A DNA stretch of 64,000 bases, taken from Candidatus Protochlamydia naegleriophila (GTDB lineage Bacteria; Chlamydiota; Chlamydiia; Chlamydiales; Parachlamydiaceae). Made by a program: the position numbers and the translations under genes. This document shows, piece by piece, positions 25,891-34,972 of this stretch. Positions within the stretch are counted from its first letter, which is position 1, and every line of letters starts with the position of its first letter. The notes beneath the pieces were generated by a model. The model made no database searches. It was given only the letters and a program-made list of their open reading frames with translations, and had not been told where the DNA came from. The stretch spans positions 2,666,001 through 2,730,000 of the forward strand of contig NZ_LN879502.1 in NCBI RefSeq assembly GCF_001499655.1, written 5' to 3'.

Positions 25891-28031
25891 TGAATAAAGA
25901 GCCTATTAGTTTATACATTTTCCGCTTTGTCTTAGGGCTTGGCCTATTTGCCTTCATGGCTATGCTCTATTGGTCTTCGGCCTTGATCGAAGACCAACTG
26001 AAATTTTTGCGATCGGACCTCCTCCAAGTCAAAAATGATATCTTTTTACTCCGGACAGAAACAGAAAAAATCAGAACCGATGTCTTAAAGAGTCTGCTCG
26101 AACAGCGCCCCGCTACTATCTATTCCCCTTTGCAGCCCACTGCCCAGCCACTGGCGAAATCTACTGAGACAGGCCTTTCAACAAACCTTCTCAAACCCGA
26201 TTTCTTTTACGAAAACACTCTTCCTAAGCTATTGGGAGCAGATTTCATTCCCCATGGAGTGCGCAAAGAAGGCTCTTTAGGCAAGCCTGAACACCTTCTT
26301 CCTTTCGGCAAATGGGTTCAAGTCGCCAATTGGAATGGTTTATGCACGACAGGCTTAGCTTCACAAGAGGTTGGCAAATACGAAACCCTAACCCCAGATA
26401 TGGCAGAGAAGATGGAACTGCGTCAAAATGCAAAAGGAGAGCCTGAATATTGGCTATTCTTACGCAAGGATGTTTTCTGGGCTCCTCTTCAACAAAATCA
26501 CTTTGCCGATAGCGTTGTCCTCGCCCCTCATTTTTTGCATCGTCATCCAGTAACGGCCCATGATTTTAAGTTTTTCTTCGATGCGGTCATGAACCCAAGC
26601 ATTGAAGAGGCGCAGGCTATTTCCCTAAGAACCTATTTTAGCGACATCGAAGAGGTTCGCGTCATTGATGATTACACATTAGTTGTCCGTTGGAAAACAG
26701 AAATGATTGCCAATGAAAAAGGGGAAAGCGAGCCTAAAATGAAATATTTGTCCAAATCGCTGACCGGCTCTTTGCGTCCGCTTGCCTCCTTTGTCTACAA
26801 ATACTTTGCCGATGGCACCAAAATCATTGAAGATGACTCCAATCCAGAAACCTACCGCATCAATTCCATCTGGGCCCAAAACTTTTCCCACCATTGGGCC
26901 AAAAATGTGATCGTTAGCTGCGGTGCCTGGCTCTTCGATGGAATAACGGACAGAGAAATTCGCTTCAAACGCAATAACGACTATTTTGACCCCCATGCAG
27001 CTTTAACGGAAGCTTATGAAATCAAGCTCAAAGACTCATTCGATGGAATCTGGGAAGAATTCAAAGCAGGATCACTGGATCTTTACGAAGTTCCTCCCAA
27101 TCAGCAGTCTGAGCTGGATCGCTTTTTACAAAGTATGCCTTATGCCGCGCAAAAGCAGAAAGGGCTCGGAATTAAACTTCTGGAGTTCATTGGCCGCAGC
27201 TATACGTATATAGGCTGGAATCAGGCAAACCCCCTTTTCAAAAGCAAAAAAGTGCGCCAAGCACTTACCATGGCCATAGACCGGGACAGAATCATCCGGC
27301 AAAACCTGAATGGAATGGGCGTGCAGACAACAGGCACTTTTTTCCGCTTTTCTCCCTCTTACGACGAAAGCATCCAACCTTATCCCTTTAATCCACAAAA
27401 AGCTTTGCAGCTGCTGCATGAAGAAGGTTGGTACGATAGCACGGGAACGGGGGTATTGGATAAGGTCATCAATGGCCAAAGAGTTCCCTTTCAATTTACA
27501 CTTACCTACTTCGTCAAAAACCAAACCACGAAATCGATTTGCGAATATATAACGACCGCTTTAAAAGAGATCGGAATCAGCTGTAAAATGGATGGAGTAG
27601 ACCTTGCCGACTTATCAGCGGCAACCGATGATAAGAGCTTCGATGCCCTTTACCTTGCTTGGTCGCTTGGCACTCCTCCCGAGGACCCAAGGCAGCTTTG
27701 GTACTCGACAGGAGCCAAAGAGAAAGGATCTTCTAATTTTGTCGGCTTTGCCAATAAAGAAGTCGACCAAATCATCGATCAACTGACCTATGAATATGAT
27801 TCCAAAAAGCGCATCGAGCTTTACCATCGCTTCAACCGCATTATCTACGATGAAGCCCCCTATACCTTTCTCTATACGCCAAAAACGCTGTTGGCTTATC
27901 GCGATTACATGCAAAACGTCTTCATTCCAGCCGACAGGCAGGATTTAATTCCTGAAGCCAATGTCGGAGAACCCATTTCCAGCCTCTTTTGGATCGATGA
28001 TAAACGAGGCCTCGAGAATCAAAAGAAGTAA
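25890..28031 (+). CDS. oppA: Membrane-anchored oligopeptide-binding protein (SBP family 5)
   Basis: 713 residues from the ATG at 25890, which overlaps the previous stop as TAATG. The N-terminus is a membrane helix (about 8-31) without a lipobox, then a predicted coiled coil (about 33-70), a Pro/Thr-rich linker, and a family 5 binding domain from about residue 110 (for example HPVTAHDFKFFFDAV, VRQALTMAIDRDRI, YDEAPYTFLY). Such proteins deliver peptides to an ABC importer. It is longer than usual OppA (about 540). Its relatives with the best fit in layout are the YejA-type binding proteins, because the neighbouring permease resembles YejE. Confidence 0.85.
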   Translation: MNKEPISLYIFRFVLGLGLFAFMAMLYWSSALIEDQLKFLRSDLLQVKNDIFLLRTETEKIRTDVLKSLLEQRPATIYSPLQPTAQPLAKSTETGLSTNLLKPDFFYENTLPKLLGADFIPHGVRKEGSLGKPEHLLPFGKWVQVANWNGLCTTGLASQEVGKYETLTPDMAEKMELRQNAKGEPEYWLFLRKDVFWAPLQQNHFADSVVLAPHFLHRHPVTAHDFKFFFDAVMNPSIEEAQAISLRTYFSDIEEVRVIDDYTLVVRWKTEMIANEKGESEPKMKYLSKSLTGSLRPLASFVYKYFADGTKIIEDDSNPETYRINSIWAQNFSHHWAKNVIVSCGAWLFDGITDREIRFKRNNDYFDPHAALTEAYEIKLKDSFDGIWEEFKAGSLDLYEVPPNQQSELDRFLQSMPYAAQKQKGLGIKLLEFIGRSYTYIGWNQANPLFKSKKVRQALTMAIDRDRIIRQNLNGMGVQTTGTFFRFSPSYDESIQPYPFNPQKALQLLHEEGWYDSTGTGVLDKVINGQRVPFQFTLTYFVKNQTTKSICEYITTALKEIGISCKMDGVDLADLSAATDDKSFDALYLAWSLGTPPEDPRQLWYSTGAKEKGSSNFVGFANKEVDQIIDQLTYEYDSKKRIELYHRFNRIIYDEAPYTFLYTPKTLLAYRDYMQNVFIPADRQDLIPEANVGEPISSLFWIDDKRGLENQKK

Positions 28032-28044
28032 ACAGGGATAAACG

Positions 28045-29547
28045 ATGTGGAACTATGTCATAAGACGCCTGATTCTTCTTCCCTTTACTCTCTTTTGCAT
28101 TGTACTCGTCAACTTTGCCATCATCAATTTAGCGCCAGGCGATCCCGTTTCGTTCACTGAAGTGTCTTCAGAAGGCCAGGCAAGCAAAAGGGAAGACCGC
28201 TCAGTCGCCTTTAGCGGCGATGAGCGCTATTTGCAATTCCGCGAATTTTATGGATTAACCCTACCCATTCTCTATAATGACTGGTCCTCCCTGTCAATGT
28301 CATATGTTGAAACAACTCTTTGGCAGCTAGTCAATAAACGGGAAACGGCGGAAAGTAAAGAAGAAATGCCCGTTAAAGAATATGATGCTTTACGCGTCGC
28401 ATTTGGGGATCAGTCTCGCTTCATCATGCCTCATTTAGTGACCATCATCGAAGACCCTAAAACTCCAGCTGCCATTAGGCAGCTCGCAGCCCATTTTTTT
28501 GTAAGAGGCGGATCAAGGCAGGGCTTCATTGGATCAAACTTGACGCCTGAACAAAAGGCGTGGAACAAACGAGTAGCAGAAGACAACTTATTGTTGCGCT
28601 CCCTTCCCTGGCGCTCAACCGCATCAAAAGAAGAAATCGACGAAAAAGTGCAGAAAATTCAAAGGTGGTATGCAGCTAATAAGGCCTTTTATCACCTGGA
28701 TCCATCAGGCAAAGAAAAAACAGCCATTTTTTTCTTCGAGACGCGCTTTACAAAATACATGAACCGCATTCTTCACCTCGACTTTGGAACGCTTCGCAAC
28801 GATTCGAGCAAAACGGTTCTAAGCGAAGTTGTCAAACGGTTCAAATACTCTTTGACGCTTGCCATTATCCCCATGTTCATTACTTTCATACTCTGCCAGT
28901 TTTTTGGATTTTTAATGGCTTATAAACAACGGCAATGGCCAGACTATACCCTTAATCTATTTTTCCTCGTCCTCTACGCCATTCCGGTCTTTGTCGTCGC
29001 TCCCTTCCTCATTGAAAAAGTCGCTCTCCACAATACCTTTCCCTTTACCAATATCCCCATCCCCATCAGCGGCTTTACCAATCCCGACCGCATCTACAAC
29101 CAAGAAACCTCTTATCAAAGGCTATTTGACATTTTGCAGCACATTGCCTTACCCATCCTCGCCATCATGTACGGAAGCTTAGCCGCCCAATCTAGGCTTT
29201 CACGCACAGCCGTATTAGAGGTTTTAAGGCAAGATTACATCCGCACCGCAAGAGCCAAGGGAGTGGCCCCTTCCCTTATCTTATTTAAACACGTCGGACG
29301 CAACGCCGCCATTACCATCGTTACCTCCTTAGCAGGATCGCTTGGAGTCATCCTTGGCGGCTCTTTGATAGTGGAGACATTGTTTGACATCAACGGATTC
29401 GGTAAGTTTTTTTATGACGCCATCCTAAACCGCGACTACAACGTGATCATGTTTTCCGCTCTTGCAGGCTCTTTCCTGACTCTTTTAGGATACTTGGTTG
29501 CCGATTTAGCCTACATGTGGCTTGACCCACGCATTACTTTGGATTAA
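28045..29547 (+). CDS. oppB: Peptide ABC transporter permease, OppB/YejB type, with insertion
   Basis: 500 residues, against about 310-360 for the family. The first membrane helix and the ILAPGDP-type segment (INLAPGDPVSF) are normal, then about 200 mostly hydrophilic, helical residues (about 45-250) precede the conserved core. The core has the EAA loop (IRTARAKGVAPSLILFKH) for contact with the ATPases and five further helices. The insertion falls in the periplasmic loop where YejB-type permeases are also enlarged. Starts 13 bases after oppA and ends 2 bases before oppC. Confidence 0.85.
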   Translation: MWNYVIRRLILLPFTLFCIVLVNFAIINLAPGDPVSFTEVSSEGQASKREDRSVAFSGDERYLQFREFYGLTLPILYNDWSSLSMSYVETTLWQLVNKRETAESKEEMPVKEYDALRVAFGDQSRFIMPHLVTIIEDPKTPAAIRQLAAHFFVRGGSRQGFIGSNLTPEQKAWNKRVAEDNLLLRSLPWRSTASKEEIDEKVQKIQRWYAANKAFYHLDPSGKEKTAIFFFETRFTKYMNRILHLDFGTLRNDSSKTVLSEVVKRFKYSLTLAIIPMFITFILCQFFGFLMAYKQRQWPDYTLNLFFLVLYAIPVFVVAPFLIEKVALHNTFPFTNIPIPISGFTNPDRIYNQETSYQRLFDILQHIALPILAIMYGSLAAQSRLSRTAVLEVLRQDYIRTARAKGVAPSLILFKHVGRNAAITIVTSLAGSLGVILGGSLIVETLFDINGFGKFFYDAILNRDYNVIMFSALAGSFLTLLGYLVADLAYMWLDPRITLD

Positions 29548-29549
29548 AA

Positions 29550-31259
29550 ATGAAGCATAAACACTCTTCTTCAACCTACTGGCAAATTGTCTGGAAACAA
29601 TTTAGCCGCAGTCGATTGGCACTCTTTGCCCTAGCTATTGTTTGTTTATTCTGCCTGGTTGGCATCTACGCCCCTTTCTTAGCATCCAGTAAGCCTTTGA
29701 TGGTCCGCTTTGATGGACAATGGTATTTCCCTCTTTTCCGCTATTTGTTTTTTCCTGGATTTTTCACAAAGCCTCTCGATCTTTTTTACAATCTGCTCAT
29801 TTTCACCTTTCCCCTCTTCCTCCTGGCTTTGATCACCCTCAAAAATCACCCTCGAAGCTGCTTTTGGACCTTAGTGGCTCTTTTAAGCATTCAAGGACTT
29901 TTATTTGGAATGATTCTTTCCAGGACGCCTCAAGATCCAGCCGCTAGTCCGGAGCTCAATTATGCCAAACAAATGCAGATTCAAAGGCGGCTTGCAGCGG
30001 AAAGGCAAAGCCCCCTCCTAACTCATCCTCTTTTGCCTAGCTGGGAGCGAGAACTCTCCTACATGACACCTTATGCCAAACTCAATTTGATTTTGCGCTA
30101 CCAACAAAGAGAGGCTCAAGATAGACGTCTACAGCGCTTTGAAGCATCCTATGTCAAAGAGGCACAAAATAGGGGAAAAACGACCAGCTTGCCAACTCTT
30201 TGGCGGCAAGACTTGCTCCATGCAGAAGCCGATGAAGCTCGCCAAAAAGCTGTTATCGAGCAAAATCAAGCCTCTTATGCTAAAGCTAAAGCCCTATACG
30301 CTCTCTTTGCAGATCAGTGTCACAAAAGTGCACCCTCTGACAAGTATCAGCCGCTGGTAAAGTGCGATTATTTAATGAAGCTCTCTCAACAAGACAACGA
30401 GAGCTTTTTAGAAGCAAAGCGTACCGTCGATGCTTTTGAAAAAGCACAAGCACAGCTTGCCTACTTACACGATCGCAGCTCGTGGCTCAAACAACAAGCC
30501 TCCCAACTCCAATTTAAAGTCATGCCTCTTTTGCGCCCCTTTCATTGGGAAGACGATGCAGGAGGCGAACAGGCGCTCAATCGTCACATCAGCTGGTGGG
30601 AGCTTACGCGCGTCAATCGCAAAGATATGGTGGCAGCCTTGATTTTTGGCGTGCGAGTCTCGCTATCGGTTGGACTGCTCTCAATTGGATTAGCTTTATT
30701 GATTGGCATTCCAATCGGAGCTATGGCCGGATTCTACGGCGGCAAGGTAGACATGGTCACCTATCGCCTCATTGAAATTTGGGAATCGATGCCTACTTTC
30801 TTTATGCTGCTTATGATCGTTGCCTTTTTGCAAAGCAAGTCCATTTTTTTAGTCATCATCGTGATTGGTCTGTTCGGATGGACAAGTTTTAGTCGCTTCA
30901 TCAGAGGAGAATTTTTCAGACAAAAACAATTGCCCTATGTCGAAGCTTGCCATGCTCAGGGCTTCAGCAATCGCTACATCATGTTTTCTCATCTCTTACC
31001 CAACGCCATTCCGCCACTGCTCACCTTAGTCCCTTTTGCAGTCATGGGAGCCATAACAAGTGAGGCGGGACTGTCATTTTTGGGGCTAGGAGAAGAGGGA
31101 TCAAGTTCATGGGGCGTTTTAATGGATGAAGGCAGAAACGCCTTTCCCGCTGAAAGCTATCTCCTGTGGCCACCCGCCATCTTGCTCACCATCTTGCTCG
31201 TTTCGATCGCGCTCGTGGGTGATGCCTTAAGAGATGCTTTAGATCCAAAGCTGCATTAG
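29550..31259 (+). CDS. oppC: Peptide ABC transporter permease, OppC/YejE type, with insertion
   Basis: 569 residues, about 270 more than a plain OppC. The N-terminus (FLASSKPLMVRFDGQWYFP) resembles YejE of the microcin C/peptide transporter. Two or three extra hydrophobic segments (about 60-130) and a long, charged, probably coiled-coil stretch (about 140-330) are inserted before the core, which has the EAA loop (YVEACHAQGFSNRYIMFSH) and GLSFLGLG. No ATPase gene is in this operon; the dppD/dppF pair at 34973-36810 could supply it (inference). The 3' end of the gene takes part in the large inverted repeat listed next. Confidence 0.85.
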   Translation: MKHKHSSSTYWQIVWKQFSRSRLALFALAIVCLFCLVGIYAPFLASSKPLMVRFDGQWYFPLFRYLFFPGFFTKPLDLFYNLLIFTFPLFLLALITLKNHPRSCFWTLVALLSIQGLLFGMILSRTPQDPAASPELNYAKQMQIQRRLAAERQSPLLTHPLLPSWERELSYMTPYAKLNLILRYQQREAQDRRLQRFEASYVKEAQNRGKTTSLPTLWRQDLLHAEADEARQKAVIEQNQASYAKAKALYALFADQCHKSAPSDKYQPLVKCDYLMKLSQQDNESFLEAKRTVDAFEKAQAQLAYLHDRSSWLKQQASQLQFKVMPLLRPFHWEDDAGGEQALNRHISWWELTRVNRKDMVAALIFGVRVSLSVGLLSIGLALLIGIPIGAMAGFYGGKVDMVTYRLIEIWESMPTFFMLLMIVAFLQSKSIFLVIIVIGLFGWTSFSRFIRGEFFRQKQLPYVEACHAQGFSNRYIMFSHLLPNAIPPLLTLVPFAVMGAITSEAGLSFLGLGEEGSSSWGVLMDEGRNAFPAESYLLWPPAILLTILLVSIALVGDALRDALDPKLH

Positions 31260-31298
31260 TTTAACGCTTTGGATCAAGCATCTCTTAAGGCATCACCC
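31217..31298. repeat. Long inverted repeat: reversed partial copy of the oppC 3' end
   Basis: Arm 1 is 31217-31251 inside oppC; arm 2 is 31266-31298 beyond the stop. Read in reverse complement, arm 2 equals arm 1 except for a 2-base deletion. The similarity continues outward: reverse complement of 31299-31315 matches 31187-31203, after a gap of about 13 bases on the oppC side. Arm 2 would encode TILLV, LGDALRDA and then a stop, so it is a degenerate inverted duplication rather than an ordinary terminator. The transcript can form a hairpin of more than 30 base pairs with a 14-base loop containing the stop codon. Confidence 0.9.
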
Positions 31299-31349
31299 AA
31301 AACGAGCAGGATGGTTGAATGAAATCCTAATCTTTAAACATAAGGCTCT

Positions 31350-31856
31350 ATGAAAAAAGTTATTTTCCCCGGCTCTTTCGATCCTCCGACTCTCGGCCAT
31401 CTGGATATTGCCTTAAGAGCAGCCAATATCTTTGACTACGTGTACATAGCAATCGGCCAAAACCCACGCAAGAAACATAGGGCCTTTAGCCCTGAGGAAA
31501 GAATGGAGCTGCTCAGCACCGTGCTTCATCAGGTTCCAAATGTTGAGATTGTTACGTTCAATGGATTGCTGGCCGATTTTGCAAACACACTCGGAGTCAA
31601 AACGATTTTAAGAGCTATTCGCAATGCGTCGGATTTTGACTATGAAAATCTGCAAGCTCAAATGAACCGCAGGCTTGGCAATGTAGAAACTCTTTACATG
31701 GTCGCTGACGAGAAATTTCGGCTCATAAGCTCGGCTCTGATCCATGAAATTGCAGGCTACGGACGAAGATTGCACGGCTTCGTTCCAGAAGAGATCGAAA
31801 AACTGGTCTTTGAGCGGTTGTCGCAGCTTGACACAATGAATGAACTCTTAGATTAA
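31350..31856 (+). CDS. coaD: Phosphopantetheine adenylyltransferase
   Basis: 168 residues, the family's usual length. CoaD makes dephospho-CoA from 4'-phosphopantetheine and ATP, the penultimate step of coenzyme A synthesis. The nucleotidyl-transferase motifs are intact: FPGSFDPPTLGHLD (T/HxGH), then LRAIRNASDFDYE and the C-terminal ISSALI. It starts 90 bases after oppC, just beyond the inverted repeat, and ends at a hairpin. Confidence 0.95.
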   Translation: MKKVIFPGSFDPPTLGHLDIALRAANIFDYVYIAIGQNPRKKHRAFSPEERMELLSTVLHQVPNVEIVTFNGLLADFANTLGVKTILRAIRNASDFDYENLQAQMNRRLGNVETLYMVADEKFRLISSALIHEIAGYGRRLHGFVPEEIEKLVFERLSQLDTMNELLD

Positions 31857-31873
31857 AGGTATGTGCGAGCTTA

Positions 31874-31900
31874 AGAGAAGAGCCAGCAAGGCTCTTCTCT
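31874..31900. terminator. Bidirectional terminator between coaD and the 31912 gene
   Basis: A perfect 11-base stem, AGAGAAGAGCC (31874-31884) with GGCTCTTCTCT (31890-31900), around AGCAA, between convergent genes. Tails are short of T. Confidence 0.75.
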
Positions 31901-31911
31901 CATTCCTACAC

Positions 31912-32493
31912 TCAATGAGCAGTGCCAGATTCCATAGGGATCTGTATTGGAATTTCTTTGCGAATTCCTGGATAGTAATAGGCAGAAAACGTAACGGCCA
32001 AAGAACCTATGACCAGCTCTTCCTTGCCAAAAACAGCCACAGCTTGATATTCCCGCATCGACCAATCATCACGCACAAAATCGGCTAAGGCTGGCCATGC
32101 GTGAGGAGTTGTAAATGCCAATGCAACGCTCTTGCCTGGTTCAATGGAGGGTAAAGGAAGTTTTTCCGTTTGAAAAATCACACTGTCTTTTTCTTTTTCC
32201 AAAGGCTTTGCAAAGGCATAGCGCAAGTAGATTTCTGCATTTGGGCTGGCTTGAGTGCCCTTATTCTCCACTACAACAGATAATTTAGCAGGAGTGCCTG
32301 GTTGAACCTTATGAGCAGCATCTTTCTCAATAGGCTGAACAGCCTCTGCATGAATTAAGCCTTGTAGAATGGCCTGTGAATTTGGCACTTGGCTTTGCCC
32401 ATAGCCTATGCGCGCCAACAAAAGCAAACCGGCGATAAGACCAATCCCAAATTTGAATAACCACGACTTAGAGGATTGAGAATTTTCCAACAT
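31912..32493 (-). CDS. Secreted or membrane-anchored beta-rich protein, unknown
   Basis: 193 residues. A membrane segment at about 12-32 acts as a signal peptide or anchor, followed by a predicted beta-sandwich domain (PAKLSVVVENKGTQASPNAEI is typical of CARDB/bacterial Ig-like folds that recur in surface proteins). No catalytic motif. I do not recognise the family. It lies 64 bases downstream of pit on the same strand and may be read through from it. Confidence 0.7.
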   Translation of the reverse strand: MLENSQSSKSWLFKFGIGLIAGLLLLARIGYGQSQVPNSQAILQGLIHAEAVQPIEKDAAHKVQPGTPAKLSVVVENKGTQASPNAEIYLRYAFAKPLEKEKDSVIFQTEKLPLPSIEPGKSVALAFTTPHAWPALADFVRDDWSMREYQAVAVFGKEELVIGSLAVTFSAYYYPGIRKEIPIQIPMESGTAH

Positions 32494-32557
32494 TACTATT
32501 CTCCGTCACTTGTTACATATAAAAAAATTAAGCTCTTGCAAGCTGGAACACCATCTT

Positions 32558-33973
32558 TTATCCGAATACCGCGCGAATGGGATAAAATAAGGCAACGGCT
32601 AAAAGAGCGCCGATCGGTACGGTGACAACCCAAGAAATGAGAATATCGCGCGTTGTTGTTAAATTGACGGCTTCAAGGCCTCTTGCAAAACCGACACCTA
32701 AAACGGCTCCGACTAGTGTATGAGTCGTTGAAATGGGAAGTCCAAGTCTAGAGGCCAGTACAATCGTCGTCGCTGCACCAAATTCGGCTGCAAAGCCTCG
32801 GCTTGGAGTCAGCTCTGTAATTTTTTTCCCAATAGTTTCAATGACGCGCCAGCCCCACGTTGCCAAGCCAACGACAATGCCGCTCCCACCAAGTGCGAGT
32901 GCCCAAGTGGGAACCGGAGCTTCAACCGCAAAAAGTCCAGTAGTCAAAATAGTCACAGCAGCTGACAAGGGGCCGATCGCATTAGCGACGTCATTGGCGC
33001 CGTGGGCAAAAGCCATCATGCAAGCTGTCATAATTTGAAGATAAGCAAAAACTGTTTCGACTCGATTATACTCTTCATGAGTATGATCGAGCTCCATTCG
33101 AGGTTTAAGTGACTTGGAAAGGGTATTGACCTCTTCCATCAACAAACCCGCGGTATATTGGGCCTCCCCATTAGACTTAGAATGAAAGCGCTGCAAATGC
33201 TTTTGAACTTTCTCCAACGACTGCATAGCCTCTGGATCGTACTCATTGTGCGGCTTCCCGTGTTGTGTAATGGGAATGCGGCGCATGACGAGATGGCTAA
33301 TAAACGCTCCCAAAAGCCCCGCCCCAACTGTAATGGCTATTTTGGTCAACAGGGTAAGTTCAAGATTTAAATTGTGCAACCCTTCAAAAACTAAGACCAG
33401 GGCAAGGATGCTTACCACAATAAATACCAATAAAGGGGTAAGTTTGCGCGTGGCTTCCAAAGGATTTAAAGCGTAGAAAATTTTTTTTCTCAGAAGAGTA
33501 AAAATATAATAAGCAAGGACTCCGCCTAAAACAGGAGACAAAATCCAGCTACAGATAATATAACCGACATCTTTCCAGTAAACAGCTTCGAGCCCTCCGA
33601 CAACGGCTCCAAATCCCACAATAGCTCCGACAATTGAGTGAGTCGTTGAAACCGGCCAGCCAAAATAGGAGGCTAATTGCAACCACATCCCAACAGAAGC
33701 CAAAGAGGCTAACATGCCGTAAACGAGGATTCTAGGGTCATGGACAAAAACATCTGGATTAATAATGCCACTTTGCATGGTCTTAGAGACGTGGGAGCCA
33801 AAGAAAAAAGCACCACAAAACTCTAAAATAGCTGCAATGATAACAGCTTGACGTAGGGTCAAAGAACCGGAACCTACAGATGTTCCCATGGCATTGGCAA
33901 CATCATTAGCCCCGATATTCCAGGCCATGTAAAAGCCTGTTACCAAAATTAAAATCAGCAGAGCAGTATCCAT
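32558..33973 (-). CDS. pit: PiT-family inorganic phosphate permease
   Basis: 471 residues with about ten membrane helices. The duplicated PiT signature is visible near both ends: GANDVANAMGTSVGSG (about residue 22) and GANDVANAIGPLSA (about residue 324). A long cytoplasmic loop (about 215-310) separates the halves. It imports phosphate with a cation. The DUF47 gene lies 6 bases upstream, a pair typical for PiT transporters, and the same pair stands next to dppD/dppF in Chlamydia. Confidence 0.93.
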   Translation of the reverse strand: MDTALLILILVTGFYMAWNIGANDVANAMGTSVGSGSLTLRQAVIIAAILEFCGAFFFGSHVSKTMQSGIINPDVFVHDPRILVYGMLASLASVGMWLQLASYFGWPVSTTHSIVGAIVGFGAVVGGLEAVYWKDVGYIICSWILSPVLGGVLAYYIFTLLRKKIFYALNPLEATRKLTPLLVFIVVSILALVLVFEGLHNLNLELTLLTKIAITVGAGLLGAFISHLVMRRIPITQHGKPHNEYDPEAMQSLEKVQKHLQRFHSKSNGEAQYTAGLLMEEVNTLSKSLKPRMELDHTHEEYNRVETVFAYLQIMTACMMAFAHGANDVANAIGPLSAAVTILTTGLFAVEAPVPTWALALGGSGIVVGLATWGWRVIETIGKKITELTPSRGFAAEFGAATTIVLASRLGLPISTTHTLVGAVLGVGFARGLEAVNLTTTRDILISWVVTVPIGALLAVALFYPIRAVFG

Positions 33974-33979
33974 AACTCC

Positions 33980-34654
33980 TTATTTTAATTCTAAAGTCAT
34001 TCGTACTCGATAGGCCAAGTTTTCAGCAAAATTTGAAATAGAAGCTAAATTTTCAATTAAACGTTGCCATTGGTTAAATGTGATGTAGGTCAGCTGTTCT
34101 TCGGCTTTAAATAAGTTTTTTAATAGCCGCCGCTGTATGAGATCAACTTCATGCTCTCGATACGCCACATCATCTACCATGGAACGAACTTTTTCGGCTT
34201 CAATACCTCCAAAAGATGATTCAACTAACTCATGCAATTCATTAATGATGAGTTTTGCTCCATCGAATGTCTCAATATTTTTAAGTAGGAATAGTTTAAA
34301 CTCATCCTTAAAAATTGGCAACATTTCTAATGGTTTAAGTGTCGCAATTACCGCAACATCTTCGACCTTATCAGCAATACTATCTTGAATTGTCAAGATT
34401 TCCAGTAAATTTCCGCGATCGATTGGCAAAAATAAGCTTTTTGGCAAATGATTGCGAATATCATTCTTAATCACGTCTGCCTGATGCTCAATTGCTGAAA
34501 TTTCATCGTAAATTCGCTCAATCTGCGCTTGGTCTTGCCTTTCAATAGCTTCACAAAGGGCTGGCAAAAAATGCACGCAACGTCCGACACTTTCCATATG
34601 TGATTGGAGAGGAGCAAAAGGAGAACGGCCAAATAAACTCAAAATTGTCAACAT
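33980..34654 (-). CDS. DUF47 (PhoU-like) phosphate transport regulator
   Basis: 224 residues, helical, of the TIGR00153/DUF47 family: FGRSPFAPLQSHM at the start, DEISAIEHQADVIKND, and the second repeat with VAYREHEVDLIQRR. The Glu/Asp-rich repeats (ExxxD) bind metal in PhoU-like proteins. It is thought to modulate the PiT permease encoded 6 bases downstream. Its promoter lies in the region shared with dppD. Confidence 0.9.
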   Translation of the reverse strand: MLTILSLFGRSPFAPLQSHMESVGRCVHFLPALCEAIERQDQAQIERIYDEISAIEHQADVIKNDIRNHLPKSLFLPIDRGNLLEILTIQDSIADKVEDVAVIATLKPLEMLPIFKDEFKLFLLKNIETFDGAKLIINELHELVESSFGGIEAEKVRSMVDDVAYREHEVDLIQRRLLKNLFKAEEQLTYITFNQWQRLIENLASISNFAENLAYRVRMTLELK

Positions 34655-34972
34655 AACAAACGGCTCCTCAATAAGAAAATACTCACAATTTTTCGAATAG
34701 GATGTTCGACCCTTAAAGGATATTTACAAAGCATTACCAATGGTTCATAGGTGCCCTTTAAATATCTCTGAACCCTTTTATGCTCTACAAAAAGGACAAA
34801 TTAATTCAAAATTTAGGTTACTATACTTGGAATTCCTAATCGAGGAATTTATAGGCTTATGGTATATACAAAATGGATGAAAAATGAATAGCGATGATAC
34901 TTAAAAGCCCAAAGCTCCGGGTATAAATCCTAAATTGTTGCCAATGAATTAATTATTTTAATTAGAGACCTT
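34655..34972. other. Divergent promoter region between DUF47 and dppD genes
   Basis: 318 bases, AT-rich. It contains a perfect inverted repeat, AATTCCT (34831-34837) and AGGAATT (34843-34849), spaced by AATCG, that could be an operator for either gene. No consensus promoter could be chosen with confidence. Confidence 0.4.

Noticed and set aside
31861-32088. 75-codon frame after coaD
   Set aside because: Runs through a terminator hairpin and lies opposite the 31912 gene.
32384-32403. Second sigma-54-like site (TGGCACTTGGCTTTGC)
   Set aside because: Spacing is one base too long and it lies inside a coding gene.
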